DNA of 17,537 nt. Source: Acidobacteriota bacterium. Lineage in GTDB: Bacteria > Acidobacteriota > Terriglobia > Terriglobales > Acidobacteriaceae. Shown piece after piece: positions 8,072 through 16,913 of the stretch. Both the position numbers and the translations under genes were made by a program. Location: positions 1-17,537 of the forward strand of contig JAJZAL010000099.1 of the NCBI GenBank assembly GCA_021799405.1. Direction: 5' to 3'. The first letter of the stretch is position 1. Every line of letters begins with the position of its first letter. Under the pieces are notes generated by a model. It was not told where the DNA came from, made no database searches, and saw only the letters and a list, made by a program, of their open reading frames with translations.

Positions 8072-8096
8072 ACATAGTACGCCAAGTAAGCTATGT
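8072..8096. repeat. 6-bp inverted repeat upstream of the R-M promoter
   Basis: ACATAG (8072-8077) and CTATGT (8091-8096) form perfect 6-bp arms around 13 bp. The site lies just upstream of the proposed -35 and between the helicase stop and the regulator gene. It could be a second regulator site or an activator site. Arms this short can arise by chance. Confidence 0.25.
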
Positions 8097-8116
8097 ATTT
8101 GCAGTCACTGATGTCG

Positions 8117-11100
8117 TCAGAAAGGGCGTCGCAAAGCGTCGAATATCGATCTGAATTTAATATCGGTTGCTCCCGCGGCGATGGCCTGAGTGCGGGCCAC
8201 GGCAAGCTGCGGAAACAGATTGTTCAAATCCGTGTTCCACAGCGGATGAACTAGGAATTCCACGTGATTGCCGCGGCGCCCGGCTGGCACCCCGGCATAT
8301 GCGAGGAACTGCCAATGCGGTCGCGAGGCGACGTAAGCTTGAGCGGGTGAACCGACCGGCGCCACCAGATCTTCCCAGTAAGAAACCGCAAAATCGATCG
8401 GCGCATTCGCATTCAGAGCGAGCCGCGCGAGATCGAGTCCAAGACGCCAATCCAAAATATTGTGATAAGCGAGATTCGAAAAATCGCGCAGGCAGTCCGG
8501 GCAAGAAGTCTGACATGTACTGGCGTGCGCCGGGGCTACGATCGGCCCATAAAAATCTAAGTTGCCTTGTCCTGCGACGATCCTCAAAAGGTTCTCAGCC
8601 TCGTCTGGTGTTCCCAAATGTGAGCTGTAGCCGGCACCATTCTCGAGACTGTCCGAAATGAATATCTCGCCTCTTACTTGACCATTAAGGTTACGCAGGA
8701 CACGAAGCCCGACCTTGAGTTCACGCTCGTCAATGTCCAGCACCTCAGCGGCTGCGGCCCGCCGCATCATAAAACCAAACGAATAGAGAGCAGCGCGGCA
8801 ATTCACATCGAGCGGGGTGTCGATAATCCCTTGCGGCGAGGTATGTATACCAAGTACGAGTACGTCAGTCGGCTTAATGGACGCGAGAGCACGGCGATCG
8901 GGGCCGCTGCCGAGGTTGATCGGGGGATTGTTGACACCAATTTGAGCCAGAGCCTCGCGCGTAATCCAAGTATCTTCTCCGTTCACTCGGAAGAAGTCGA
9001 AGCCCCTGCCCGCGTTGTCGTTCACGACGAACACGGTCTCCTGATCAGACCAGACGCCGAAATTCGCTCTTGGCGCCAGCGGTTGAATAGTTGCTCCCAT
9101 TTTGGGCCGCGATGCTCGCGGCGTCCATTCGAAAACACCATCAAAATCACGGTCGCTGTTAAACCAGGTTCGGAACCCGAGCGGCTGAGAAAGCTGAATG
9201 ATCTCATATCCCGTTTGGGGTTGGGCGGGTGTTAAACACACCGGGCAAGAGACCGTACCGGGAGCTGGCTGAACATCAACCGCTTGGCAGTTTCCACAGA
9301 ATCCAATCAAGCGTGGAGGCCCTAGAGGATTGGGTTCTTGGACGACCATGTTGCCTTGTGGTCGGTATTTCACGACGCCAACCGACGTATGAACCAATCC
9401 GTCTTTGACGGTTTCTGCGCCCGGCGCAAACTGACTGATCGCTATATCTAAATCGCGGTCGACAACCCCCTCTTCCGGCGGCCAGTCATAGCCGGATGTT
9501 GGCCGCTTGTGAAACAAATATCTCACACGGGTTGGGAATCCAAACATCGGCAGCAATCCCGTATTTGCCAAGCGCTCGCTCAAAGCATCTTGCGTCAGTG
9601 TCGGATCGTTGGCTGCTGCCGTAATCTCCACGATCAGATCTTGATTAACAAAATCGATAAGCTGCTGGCGCCGTGCGGCAAGATTCGGATGCGTGTATGC
9701 GAGCAAGACGTCAATTGTGTGCGCAAGCGCATTCTGATTATTCTGAATCCATGCCGCTACCTGTTGCTCCGGGCTCGCGCCTGGTGCTCCGCCAGACTGC
9801 GGCGGCGGAATCGGCTGGCTCCATTGCGCGGTGCTTCCGAATTCGCCGTGAACGCTGTCGGCCGGTTGTGCTCCGAACAGGTTCAATGCCTGAAAGGCTT
9901 CTCTCAGAATCTCTTTGGCGAGCACTCGTTTGATAATCTCTTCGCGTTCGACATCGACATAAGGCTGTGGCGGAGGATCCGCGGTGATACGCTGCGGACG
10001 CTGAAAATAGTAATCATCGTGGCTGCGTCCCCGGCACAGCGTGAGAGCGACCGAGAGCCCGGCGCCTCGCCGTCCGGCGCGACCGACTCTCTGCTGATAA
10101 TTGAAGCGCATCGGCGGCATATTGGCCATCATCACCGCCAACAGTCCGCCGATATCGACGCCGGCTTCCATTGTGGTCGTTACGCTCAACAGATCAATCG
10201 GATCGGTCCGCGGGTTCTCCGTGTTCGGCAAGAGAATGTCTTGAAATAACCTCTGGCGTGTTTTTCCATCCGACTTGTTTGTTTGCCCGGTTAGTTCTTC
10301 ACAATTCAGGCGGAATAGCTCATCCGAATGTGTTGCGAGATAGCTGTAGTAGTCTGCCGCGAGATGTCCCGGCGTCAGTGCTTGGCCCGCCCCGAGCCCA
10401 CTGAGGCAATCCGTACAAATACCACCTGCCGGATGCAGATGGATTCGGCGGCATTGGGGACACTCGTAAAACTGATTGAGGGCACTCTGCAAGCACAACG
10501 CCTCTGATTGCAGCACGGATTGAACGAGCACGCCTGAAGCCGTCAAATAACCTAGGACATCGGCCTCATGAGCCGCCGGACTTAAGCCACGGTTGTTTGC
10601 CACCTCGCGGATGTAATTTCGCACATAAGCGGGGGTATTGTGCTGGGAAGTTGCGCTGTGCGATGAGAGTCGCTTACGGGTGCCGAGAATGCGTATCACG
10701 CCGTCGGCAGTCTCTTGGATATCAATGCTCGGCGGCGGATACGCCAAACGGTCAACCGTTGCAAAGGCGATATAGAGAGATTCAAGATTCCGCTGGCCAG
10801 ACGCGAAAACCACATCCATTAGTTCCGTCAAAGATTCAGTTCTGATCCGGTCACGATGCAATTGTTGGTCAGCGGTTAAAGTCGCTTTAAGGCTTGGGGC
10901 CGCGGTCGCCGGCCAATTGTAGAGATCTCGCCAGGGGCCTGAACGGGCCGCGACATTAGTCCAGAGGACGTCTTGGGTATAACCTCCTGGGTTCATGCCT
11001 TGCATAAGCAACTGTGCAGAAACGGCAATGGCAAGCTGGGCGATCGGATGAGGTCCGTGGAGTGCACGAAGCTGAATCTGGTGCGCCATTTCTTGATTGG

Positions 11101-13693
11101 TGAGAGAAGGCATAGCGGGAGATGGCTGGTTTGCCATGGTCCCATTTGCCATAGACAACGAAAATGCTTCAGCGGGGTGGTTCGCGGTGTAGACGTTCGC
11201 TATGGCCTGCTCAGATTGCGTGAGAGCCTGTCCGTTCAACTGCGCTATGAAGGCCAGCGGTCCCGCCCCTAGATTTTTCATTCCGGTCGCCAGAGCCTGG
11301 CGCAAGGAATCAAGATAATGCGAGAACCGCATCCCAGCCGAGAGCTTTGCCGCATCCTGGCGGCTATCAGAAAAGACAACCAGCTTTCTCCCATCTGGAT
11401 TCTCGCTTCCGATATCTCGCAACAAAGCATCCGAAAGGACTTGCGCGAGTTTTTGAAAACCCGTGCGCTGCGTCCGCACCGGAGAGCCAATTCCGCGGCG
11501 CGCCCAATTCGTGTCGCAGCGCGGACAGCGGGAGGGATAGGCGCGTGACGCGCTCTCCGCGATGCCTTGCGGCGTAGAATCGAGAATATTTCCGCCAGGC
11601 GCATGCATTTGCCGTACTCGGTACAAGTAGCCACGCACGGCTTGGGGATTGCCGCCGTGCGCCACTCGTCCTTCCGCCGGTACAAAATGCGCAGCCTGCC
11701 ACTCGCGTTGTACTGTGTCCTGACTCCATTGCTGCGTCACAGGTTGCATTCCATTCGGAGCAGGCCAAAACACTGCGTAACTGGCATAGTTACGGTCAAG
11801 CGAAGCTATTTCTGGCGACGCCTCCAAATCAGGGTGATCTGGGCTCAAGAACCATTCGTTAGGGTTGAGGCCTGACGAAGAACGGTAGCCTCCCAGAAAG
11901 ACCTCGCCGCATGCTTCACAGTAGAGAAGCTCAACAACTCTCGACCCGCAAGCGCATGTTAAGATCGGCGCGTAGTGAAGCTGCCCTGTCGGGCAAGAAG
12001 TTGTGCGGGTGGGCGCTGCGCTGCATTGCGGATTAGAACAGGCCCAAAGGCCCTGAAGATTACGGAAGAACAAGTGCGCGCGCACCGGTAACAATGAAGT
12101 ACCTTGTGAATTACGTGCGGTGCAGATGCCTCCGACCAGCCCCTCAATAGCTTTCTCGCGTTGCCCTGCTGGAAGAGCCGGAAATAGGGAATTGCCAATA
12201 TCCTCTGGAAACTGGGGCACCAGACTGCCCTGTGGACCATTCGGCATGCATCCGATACGCAGAGCATCCGCAGCTTGTATATGCTGAAGTCCATCAAACA
12301 GCACTTCATCCGCTGGTGCTCCGGCAGCCGATGGAGGGGCCCCAACAGCCGCGTGAAACGCTTGTGCAGCGGCAAGTTCAATTTTCGGCGAAGCTTGCAA
12401 ACTTTGACCCAGTTGACACAAATCTAGCGCGTGCGGCGAGAGAACTTGCACCGAGGCGGGATTCGGATTCACTCTGTTTCCGGCGATAATCCTGAAGCGG
12501 CTCCGGTCCCTTCCGAAAAACGCCTCGAGATAGTCGAGTCCCGAAGGATCGTCCGCCAAGGATGCGCTGGATGCGATAATGCGCAACTGGTCCGAGTCCG
12601 GCTGCAACCCGAGCCGGTCGAGGAGCACGCGGATGAGATACCCTACCTCTGTTCCGGGCGTACCCCGGTAAGTGTGAAGCTCGTCGACAACGAGATGAAA
12701 AACACATGACTGATCAGCAGAAAGCCATTCCCGCGTCAGATCGAAGATCGGTGCCTCCATACTCCGCATCAGCATGATATTCAACATGGAGTAATTCGTA
12801 ATGAGAATGTCAGGCGGATGATCTTGCATATCCCATCGTGACCACATTTCTCCGCCATCCAAGCGCGGAAAGAACCGCGCGGCATTGTGTCCTGCGACCT
12901 GTTTTGCTTCTTGCTGTATGCTGCGGAGCTCTCCCCGCAGACGCGTCGTTCTCGATGCAATTCTTGGTCCTGACACGGGCGTGCGGCTTGTGTACCGCCC
13001 AAAGTAAAACCGGTTGCCGGCACGATTCATTTGCAGCCAGTTCCGTGCGTTTGCGCTATCGAGCGCAGTTCGCATACGACCAAGTTGATCTTCCACGAGC
13101 GCGTTGAGAGGATAAAGAATGATGGCGCGTAAGGCTGCCGGTCGCACCACAGGATTCTCGTGGTGCCGCTGGGGAATACGTGGAAGCCACTGGTTCGACG
13201 TTGGGCTTACGTGATGATTCCACCAGTCCCATTGCGGGCTGACATTGCCTGGCTGGCCCCAGGCAACTGACTCCCGCACAAGGGATGCCAAGATTGGTAA
13301 CAGGAAGCATTCGGTCTTTCCCGAGCCAGTGCCCGTCGTGACAATCACGTCCCGCGCGTTGACGACCGATTCTGCAAACACCTCCTGCTGATGCGTATAA
13401 GGAATCCGTCCCGGTTGAAACAATCCAAGCGACACGAAATCTGCGAGAGCCGTAATCTCAGCCTGGCTCCATGAAGCAGAAAGCAACGTTTGAACCATTC
13501 CGGGGAAAGCTTGGTTGATTATCTGGTACGCCGGAGTCGGCTCGATCAACGGTTCACGGAATATCCGCCCATTAACACCCAGAAGGGCGCGGCGTTCCGC
13601 AACCAGGTCCGGATAGCGCAGATCAAAGGGGCTATCGAGATAGCGGAGGTACATCTCTCGGAGATCGTCAAAAAGGGCAAGCGGGTTGCTCAT
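8117..13693 (-). CDS. Large DExH-box helicase with zinc-binding clusters and C-terminal DUF1998 domain (DrmA/DruE-like)
   Basis: An ATP-dependent nucleic-acid motor of 1858 aa, the kind at the core of DISARM (DrmA) and Druantia (DruE). RecA-like domain 1: Walker A TGTGSGKT (120-127), LYPLNALVEDQ (motif Ia, about 193), TNYSML (about 299), DELHTYRG (motif II, 337-344) and SAS (375-378). A Cys-rich insert follows at 552-595, with CPRC at 723-726. RecA-like domain 2: VFSDSRQDAAKLS (773-785), motif V TTTMEAGVDIGG (1172-1183) and motif VI QQRVGRAGRRG (1200-1210). About 390 residues separate the first and second of these, including CPQC-CTDC (1078-1096). Another CGNC-CPVC pair lies nearer the C-terminus. 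DUF1998 ends with CQTSCPDCLRDF (1727-1738) and LDWRLGLDLA. The start overlaps the preceding stop (ATGA) and has AGGAG five bases upstream. Length favours DruE; the partner genes do not match any Druantia or DISARM set I know. Confidence 0.93.
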   Translation of the reverse strand: MSNPLALFDDLREMYLRYLDSPFDLRYPDLVAERRALLGVNGRIFREPLIEPTPAYQIINQAFPGMVQTLLSASWSQAEITALADFVSLGLFQPGRIPYTHQQEVFAESVVNARDVIVTTGTGSGKTECFLLPILASLVRESVAWGQPGNVSPQWDWWNHHVSPTSNQWLPRIPQRHHENPVVRPAALRAIILYPLNALVEDQLGRMRTALDSANARNWLQMNRAGNRFYFGRYTSRTPVSGPRIASRTTRLRGELRSIQQEAKQVAGHNAARFFPRLDGGEMWSRWDMQDHPPDILITNYSMLNIMLMRSMEAPIFDLTREWLSADQSCVFHLVVDELHTYRGTPGTEVGYLIRVLLDRLGLQPDSDQLRIIASSASLADDPSGLDYLEAFFGRDRSRFRIIAGNRVNPNPASVQVLSPHALDLCQLGQSLQASPKIELAAAQAFHAAVGAPPSAAGAPADEVLFDGLQHIQAADALRIGCMPNGPQGSLVPQFPEDIGNSLFPALPAGQREKAIEGLVGGICTARNSQGTSLLPVRAHLFFRNLQGLWACSNPQCSAAPTRTTSCPTGQLHYAPILTCACGSRVVELLYCEACGEVFLGGYRSSSGLNPNEWFLSPDHPDLEASPEIASLDRNYASYAVFWPAPNGMQPVTQQWSQDTVQREWQAAHFVPAEGRVAHGGNPQAVRGYLYRVRQMHAPGGNILDSTPQGIAESASRAYPSRCPRCDTNWARRGIGSPVRTQRTGFQKLAQVLSDALLRDIGSENPDGRKLVVFSDSRQDAAKLSAGMRFSHYLDSLRQALATGMKNLGAGPLAFIAQLNGQALTQSEQAIANVYTANHPAEAFSLSMANGTMANQPSPAMPSLTNQEMAHQIQLRALHGPHPIAQLAIAVSAQLLMQGMNPGGYTQDVLWTNVAARSGPWRDLYNWPATAAPSLKATLTADQQLHRDRIRTESLTELMDVVFASGQRNLESLYIAFATVDRLAYPPPSIDIQETADGVIRILGTRKRLSSHSATSQHNTPAYVRNYIREVANNRGLSPAAHEADVLGYLTASGVLVQSVLQSEALCLQSALNQFYECPQCRRIHLHPAGGICTDCLSGLGAGQALTPGHLAADYYSYLATHSDELFRLNCEELTGQTNKSDGKTRQRLFQDILLPNTENPRTDPIDLLSVTTTMEAGVDIGGLLAVMMANMPPMRFNYQQRVGRAGRRGAGLSVALTLCRGRSHDDYYFQRPQRITADPPPQPYVDVEREEIIKRVLAKEILREAFQALNLFGAQPADSVHGEFGSTAQWSQPIPPPQSGGAPGASPEQQVAAWIQNNQNALAHTIDVLLAYTHPNLAARRQQLIDFVNQDLIVEITAAANDPTLTQDALSERLANTGLLPMFGFPTRVRYLFHKRPTSGYDWPPEEGVVDRDLDIAISQFAPGAETVKDGLVHTSVGVVKYRPQGNMVVQEPNPLGPPRLIGFCGNCQAVDVQPAPGTVSCPVCLTPAQPQTGYEIIQLSQPLGFRTWFNSDRDFDGVFEWTPRASRPKMGATIQPLAPRANFGVWSDQETVFVVNDNAGRGFDFFRVNGEDTWITREALAQIGVNNPPINLGSGPDRRALASIKPTDVLVLGIHTSPQGIIDTPLDVNCRAALYSFGFMMRRAAAAEVLDIDERELKVGLRVLRNLNGQVRGEIFISDSLENGAGYSSHLGTPDEAENLLRIVAGQGNLDFYGPIVAPAHASTCQTSCPDCLRDFSNLAYHNILDWRLGLDLARLALNANAPIDFAVSYWEDLVAPVGSPAQAYVASRPHWQFLAYAGVPAGRRGNHVEFLVHPLWNTDLNNLFPQLAVARTQAIAAGATDIKFRSIFDALRRPF

Positions 13694-14622
13694 AGTAGCT
13701 CCTGTCTCAAAACCTCCGCAGCAATCCCGGCAATTTCTTCAGGGATATCCCGATAGGTCAATCGCGGACGTCCGTAGGCAACACTAATTGACGGGGGAAT
13801 GCCCGAGCAAAGAATTAAAGCCCGCTCGACGAGCAAAGGCGGGCGGAAAAGCGCCGGGAGGCTGAGGCTCCGGTTTGGCCGGTCATATCTCAGCACGCGT
13901 CGTTTGCGTCGAAAAAGAACATAGTATTTCCCAATCGCGCCGGGGAGTTTGACGGTCTTGTGCCCTTCGCGAACGAAGTACTCTGGTGCCTGAAAGCGCG
14001 CGAACCGGAACAATCCCTCGCTCAACGGCGCATTCGCTTCTTGGATTGTTACAGATTTCCACTTCATTGCTCTCCGCTCGACGGCCAATTGTTTCACGTC
14101 CCAGTCCTTGCCTCCAGCCGGCAGAGCTTGCCGCGGCCACGCATCCAAGCGGGCGATGGACGGCAAGTTTGAGAGTATTGATTCTGGCGTGTCCGGCTGA
14201 CACAACAGGCCTGCCCGCCGCGCCAATTCTTTGAGCGTCCGCGCATCCGCTGACTTAATACGGATAACGTCGGGGCAATCCGGAAGAGAAATCCGCTCGA
14301 TCTCCAATCCGGCTGTATAGGCATTGATCCGGCCAAGAAGCTGCAAGCTTCGCGCACCACATAATACTCCCGTCGCGGCATTGCCATGCTGGCACAATGC
14401 GAGAGCAGGTGGAACCACGCGCCAGCCGTTGTCGGACCCTAGCGTGTCAAACTCCACGTGCCCGAGCCGCTCGAGGTTGAAGCGTACGCGCTGATGCAGA
14501 GGGAGCGCGGCATCAGCGCTGCCTTCTTCATCCAAACCCAGATTCTCAACTGCGCCGCGGAATTGAGGCCACGATCCTGCCTCGCGGGCTGAGAGCCACA
14601 TAAGAAGTTCGTTCGGAGTCAT
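13690..14622 (-). CDS. Uncharacterised 310-aa partner of the DUF1998 helicase, possible N-terminal winged helix
   Basis: I do not recognise this family. The first 75 residues look like a small helical domain ending in a winged-helix-like beta turn (RVRFNLERLGHVEFDT at 45-60, then NGWRVVPPALAL at 65-76), which might bind DNA. The middle (85-165) is mixed alpha/beta; the last third has a basic strand-rich patch (GKYYVLFRRKRRVLRYDR, 231-248). No membrane segment or catalytic motif is evident. The frame begins at 14637, but ATG 14622 is preferred: it overlaps the upstream stop as ATGA and has GGAGG eight bases upstream. It overlaps the helicase start the same way, so the three products are probably made in fixed ratio and act together. 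A substrate- or DNA-recognition subunit is the natural guess, but that is inference from position. Confidence 0.85.
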   Translation of the reverse strand: MTPNELLMWLSAREAGSWPQFRGAVENLGLDEEGSADAALPLHQRVRFNLERLGHVEFDTLGSDNGWRVVPPALALCQHGNAATGVLCGARSLQLLGRINAYTAGLEIERISLPDCPDVIRIKSADARTLKELARRAGLLCQPDTPESILSNLPSIARLDAWPRQALPAGGKDWDVKQLAVERRAMKWKSVTIQEANAPLSEGLFRFARFQAPEYFVREGHKTVKLPGAIGKYYVLFRRKRRVLRYDRPNRSLSLPALFRPPLLVERALILCSGIPPSISVAYGRPRLTYRDIPEEIAGIAAEVLRQELL

Positions 14623-16772
14623 CGCCAGGCCCTCCACAGCCTTCTAGCCGCAGTCCGGTACTCGTGCCAACGCGATGCCGAATTCGCGAACTCCGATTCG
14701 ATGAGCAGCCCCTTCCGTGAAGCATCGAGGATCGCCTTATACCAGTTCGTTGCCTTCTTGTCTGGATGGAGGGACGGCATGATGGGTGTATCGGATAATT
14801 GAATGATCCGGGCGATCTTCTTATTGCTCGTCAAGGGCTGCGCGGGCAGGGCCCAGACAACCTCGAACGGAACAAAGCCCTTCCACCGTCCTACATCGCG
14901 TGCTGAACAACGAAAAATCTCTCCCGGCTTGGCGCCGACTAGGAGCGGATTTGACATCGGAACAGTGATCAGTTTCAAAGTCGCGGCTTCTGTATTCAGC
15001 TGAACGAGCGGGCCGCAAATGCCCGCAGCACCAAAGCGAAATGCGGTCCACTCATCCCACTGATCTGGCGGTGTCTCGATCGAATATGTCCGGGAGTGGG
15101 ATAGCCCTTCACAATAGACCGAGTGTTGTCCAGCCCGATCGTAACCATTAACAATCAATGACCCGTCTTCAGAACGGCTTGCTTCTTGACCATCAATCAA
15201 GACGCTGCCCATCTCCCCCTGCTGGCCGTACAATTTGATCCGCGGCGGATATCCCGCGAGCCAAGCTGAATTACGGATGCAGACGCCGCCTTCGAGTGCG
15301 ATCTCGATATCGGGCGCAGGCTTGAGCGCGTAGAACTGATCTGCATCGGGATCAAGCGCCAGCGCGTTCGTGGGCAATACTCCCCGGAATCCTACCCATC
15401 CGTGGGGAATTCCGAGAGACTCCCCGATTCTTGTATATCCCTCGCACCCGGCTGCCACTAGGACAGCTTCGGCTTCACCGGCCAGTTCTTCAATGCAAAG
15501 CACAACATCCGTGCGTCCGAGAAGCATCCGAGGGGCAGAAACATAACCGGTGGCACGCGGATGAGCGGCAAGTACATAGACGTCACGCCCTTTTAGCTGC
15601 CATCGGGCTTCGCGTTGATTCCCTACGACACCCGTAAGCTCGATACCGGCACGCAAACGTTCCCCCATGTCTTCGGGCTCAATATCTTGATACCAATCTT
15701 CCTGTGCGAGAAGCCGCCAAGTTTCTTTGCCGCTTCTGACTTCAATGTCTTGATCGGACTCCGGCTGCCGCTTTGGCAGAAAAGTGATTGTGCAAAAAGA
15801 TGATCGGTCGAACGTCAGATGGACATAGATCTCAAGGGCCGATACAGTTTGCGTCCGCCGGGTTGGTGATAATTCTTCGTTAACCTTCATCGCTGAAGTG
15901 CGCGGCGGCTTCTGCACCGGGGGACGATAACGCTGGGCCGGACGCCCGTTGCCGTTTTTGGAAAAACCCGATCTCTGCTTTTTTGCTTCCAACTCTTCGC
16001 CTGAGGGTTCAGCTTCAACAGCGGGCGTCGGCGAAGACTCCATGTGCGTTTCCTTAGGTTTTTCGGCGCTCTCGCATTCCGGGATGCTGGTTGAGGACTC
16101 AATTACCGCCCAGGGCAAGACACGCGGCTCAGGCAGGGACGCTGGCTGAACTGGCGTCTCAACGTGCGGGTTAGGGCTTTCAATCGTCAGTTCAGCTTCA
16201 AGTCCGGTTGGAACCTCATCTTCGACAGCTGCAGGAGCGACATCCTCTATTCGCCCTGCTTCCTCCGCCACTGGAGGTTGATTCGCCGCCGCGTGCAAAA
16301 CAAGCGGCTCAGGCGAACGCGCTGCTGCTCCAGGCTCAGTTGGCTTCTCAACACAAGGTTCAATATCTTCGACCGGTGGTTCCGCTTCCAGCTTTACTCC
16401 AACCTCGTCTGCCAAAGCCGCCGGGTTAAGGTTGTCTGATACTTGTGCTTTCTTGGTTAAATTAGGTTTATCCGCCGGCGAGCATGAGATTTCAAATTCA
16501 TTCAGTTCTGTTAGGGATTCAAAAGGAGCTCGCGGGGAGGACTCATCCACCACGCATGCTGGTTCGTGTTTGGCGGGACTAGGAGGGCTGTCGGATACCG
16601 TATCTCTGGCCTCCCCGTCTACCTCAAAGCCTGACGCGTAGTTGGGCTCTGTGCCCTCCGCCTGCGGCCCGAGTTCCGTAAGTCCAGGCGTTTTGCCGAG
16701 ATTCCTCCCTCTCCGGGATAACCAATAGACCGCTGGCGCAGCAGCTAACAAAAGAATGAGAAACGGTGTCAT
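14619..16772 (-). CDS. Uncharacterised membrane-anchored 717-aa protein, first gene of the helicase operon
   Basis: I do not recognise this family. Residues 3-18 (FLILLLAAAPAVYWLS) form one hydrophobic helix followed by SRRGR, typical of an N-terminal membrane anchor with the rest in the cytoplasm. Residues about 25-295 are Pro/Glu/Ala-rich and surely disordered, with an internal duplication, then a basic stretch (about 264-292). A folded, beta-rich part runs from 310 to 645 with many Trp and Tyr and no clear catalytic motif. The last 70 residues are helical and basic, ending RRLWRAWR. AGAAGG lies five bases before the ATG. Its stop overlaps the next gene as ATGA. The anchor suggests the helicase complex may be held at the membrane, or that this is a sensor or effector whose body reaches inward on a flexible stalk; both are inference. 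Confidence 0.85.
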   Translation of the reverse strand: MTPFLILLLAAAPAVYWLSRRGRNLGKTPGLTELGPQAEGTEPNYASGFEVDGEARDTVSDSPPSPAKHEPACVVDESSPRAPFESLTELNEFEISCSPADKPNLTKKAQVSDNLNPAALADEVGVKLEAEPPVEDIEPCVEKPTEPGAAARSPEPLVLHAAANQPPVAEEAGRIEDVAPAAVEDEVPTGLEAELTIESPNPHVETPVQPASLPEPRVLPWAVIESSTSIPECESAEKPKETHMESSPTPAVEAEPSGEELEAKKQRSGFSKNGNGRPAQRYRPPVQKPPRTSAMKVNEELSPTRRTQTVSALEIYVHLTFDRSSFCTITFLPKRQPESDQDIEVRSGKETWRLLAQEDWYQDIEPEDMGERLRAGIELTGVVGNQREARWQLKGRDVYVLAAHPRATGYVSAPRMLLGRTDVVLCIEELAGEAEAVLVAAGCEGYTRIGESLGIPHGWVGFRGVLPTNALALDPDADQFYALKPAPDIEIALEGGVCIRNSAWLAGYPPRIKLYGQQGEMGSVLIDGQEASRSEDGSLIVNGYDRAGQHSVYCEGLSHSRTYSIETPPDQWDEWTAFRFGAAGICGPLVQLNTEAATLKLITVPMSNPLLVGAKPGEIFRCSARDVGRWKGFVPFEVVWALPAQPLTSNKKIARIIQLSDTPIMPSLHPDKKATNWYKAILDASRKGLLIESEFANSASRWHEYRTAARRLWRAWR
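16116..16409 (-). repeat. Degenerate internal duplication in the linker of the 717-aa protein
   Basis: Residues 122-159 and 185-219 share the pattern DEV-LEAE-(V/I)E-P-VE-P-P-PEP-VL, and the DNA shows it too: 16296-16409 and 16116-16220 are alike, for example GCGGCTCAGGC and GGC(T/G)TCTCAAC in both. The copies are 25 aa apart. This is most likely growth of a disordered linker by duplication, not a folded repeat. Confidence 0.55.
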
Positions 16773-16878
16773 CCTGGCCTTCTCTTCGGAGGAAATAGAC
16801 GCAAACTAACTTTTACCGCCGCTGGATTAGTCCCAGTGTGTGCTGTCTGTAATCTTGCTCGTAACTGTAATTTCTACG

Positions 16879-16913
16879 ATTTTACCCCCTATTCCGCACG
16901 ATCTGACTGTCAA
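16879..16913 (-). promoter_or_regulatory. Weak candidate promoter elements for the helicase operon
   Basis: The minus strand carries a perfect TTGACA (16908-16913) and a TAAAAT (16879-16884), but 23 bp apart, too far for a normal sigma-70 promoter. No better pair was found between here and the ATG at 16772. The pairing may be coincidental, or transcription may depend on an activator or another sigma factor. Confidence 0.15.

Noticed and set aside
6521..13693. Calling the helicase and methyltransferase a DISARM system
   Set aside because: No DrmB-like second DUF1998 protein and no DrmC phospholipase-D motif (HxKxxxxD) is seen, and the methyltransferase has its own REase and Vsr.
280..16500. 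Many long plus-strand open frames opposite the minus-strand genes
   Set aside because: They lie antisense to genes with clear domains and are explained by high GC and codon bias of the real strand.
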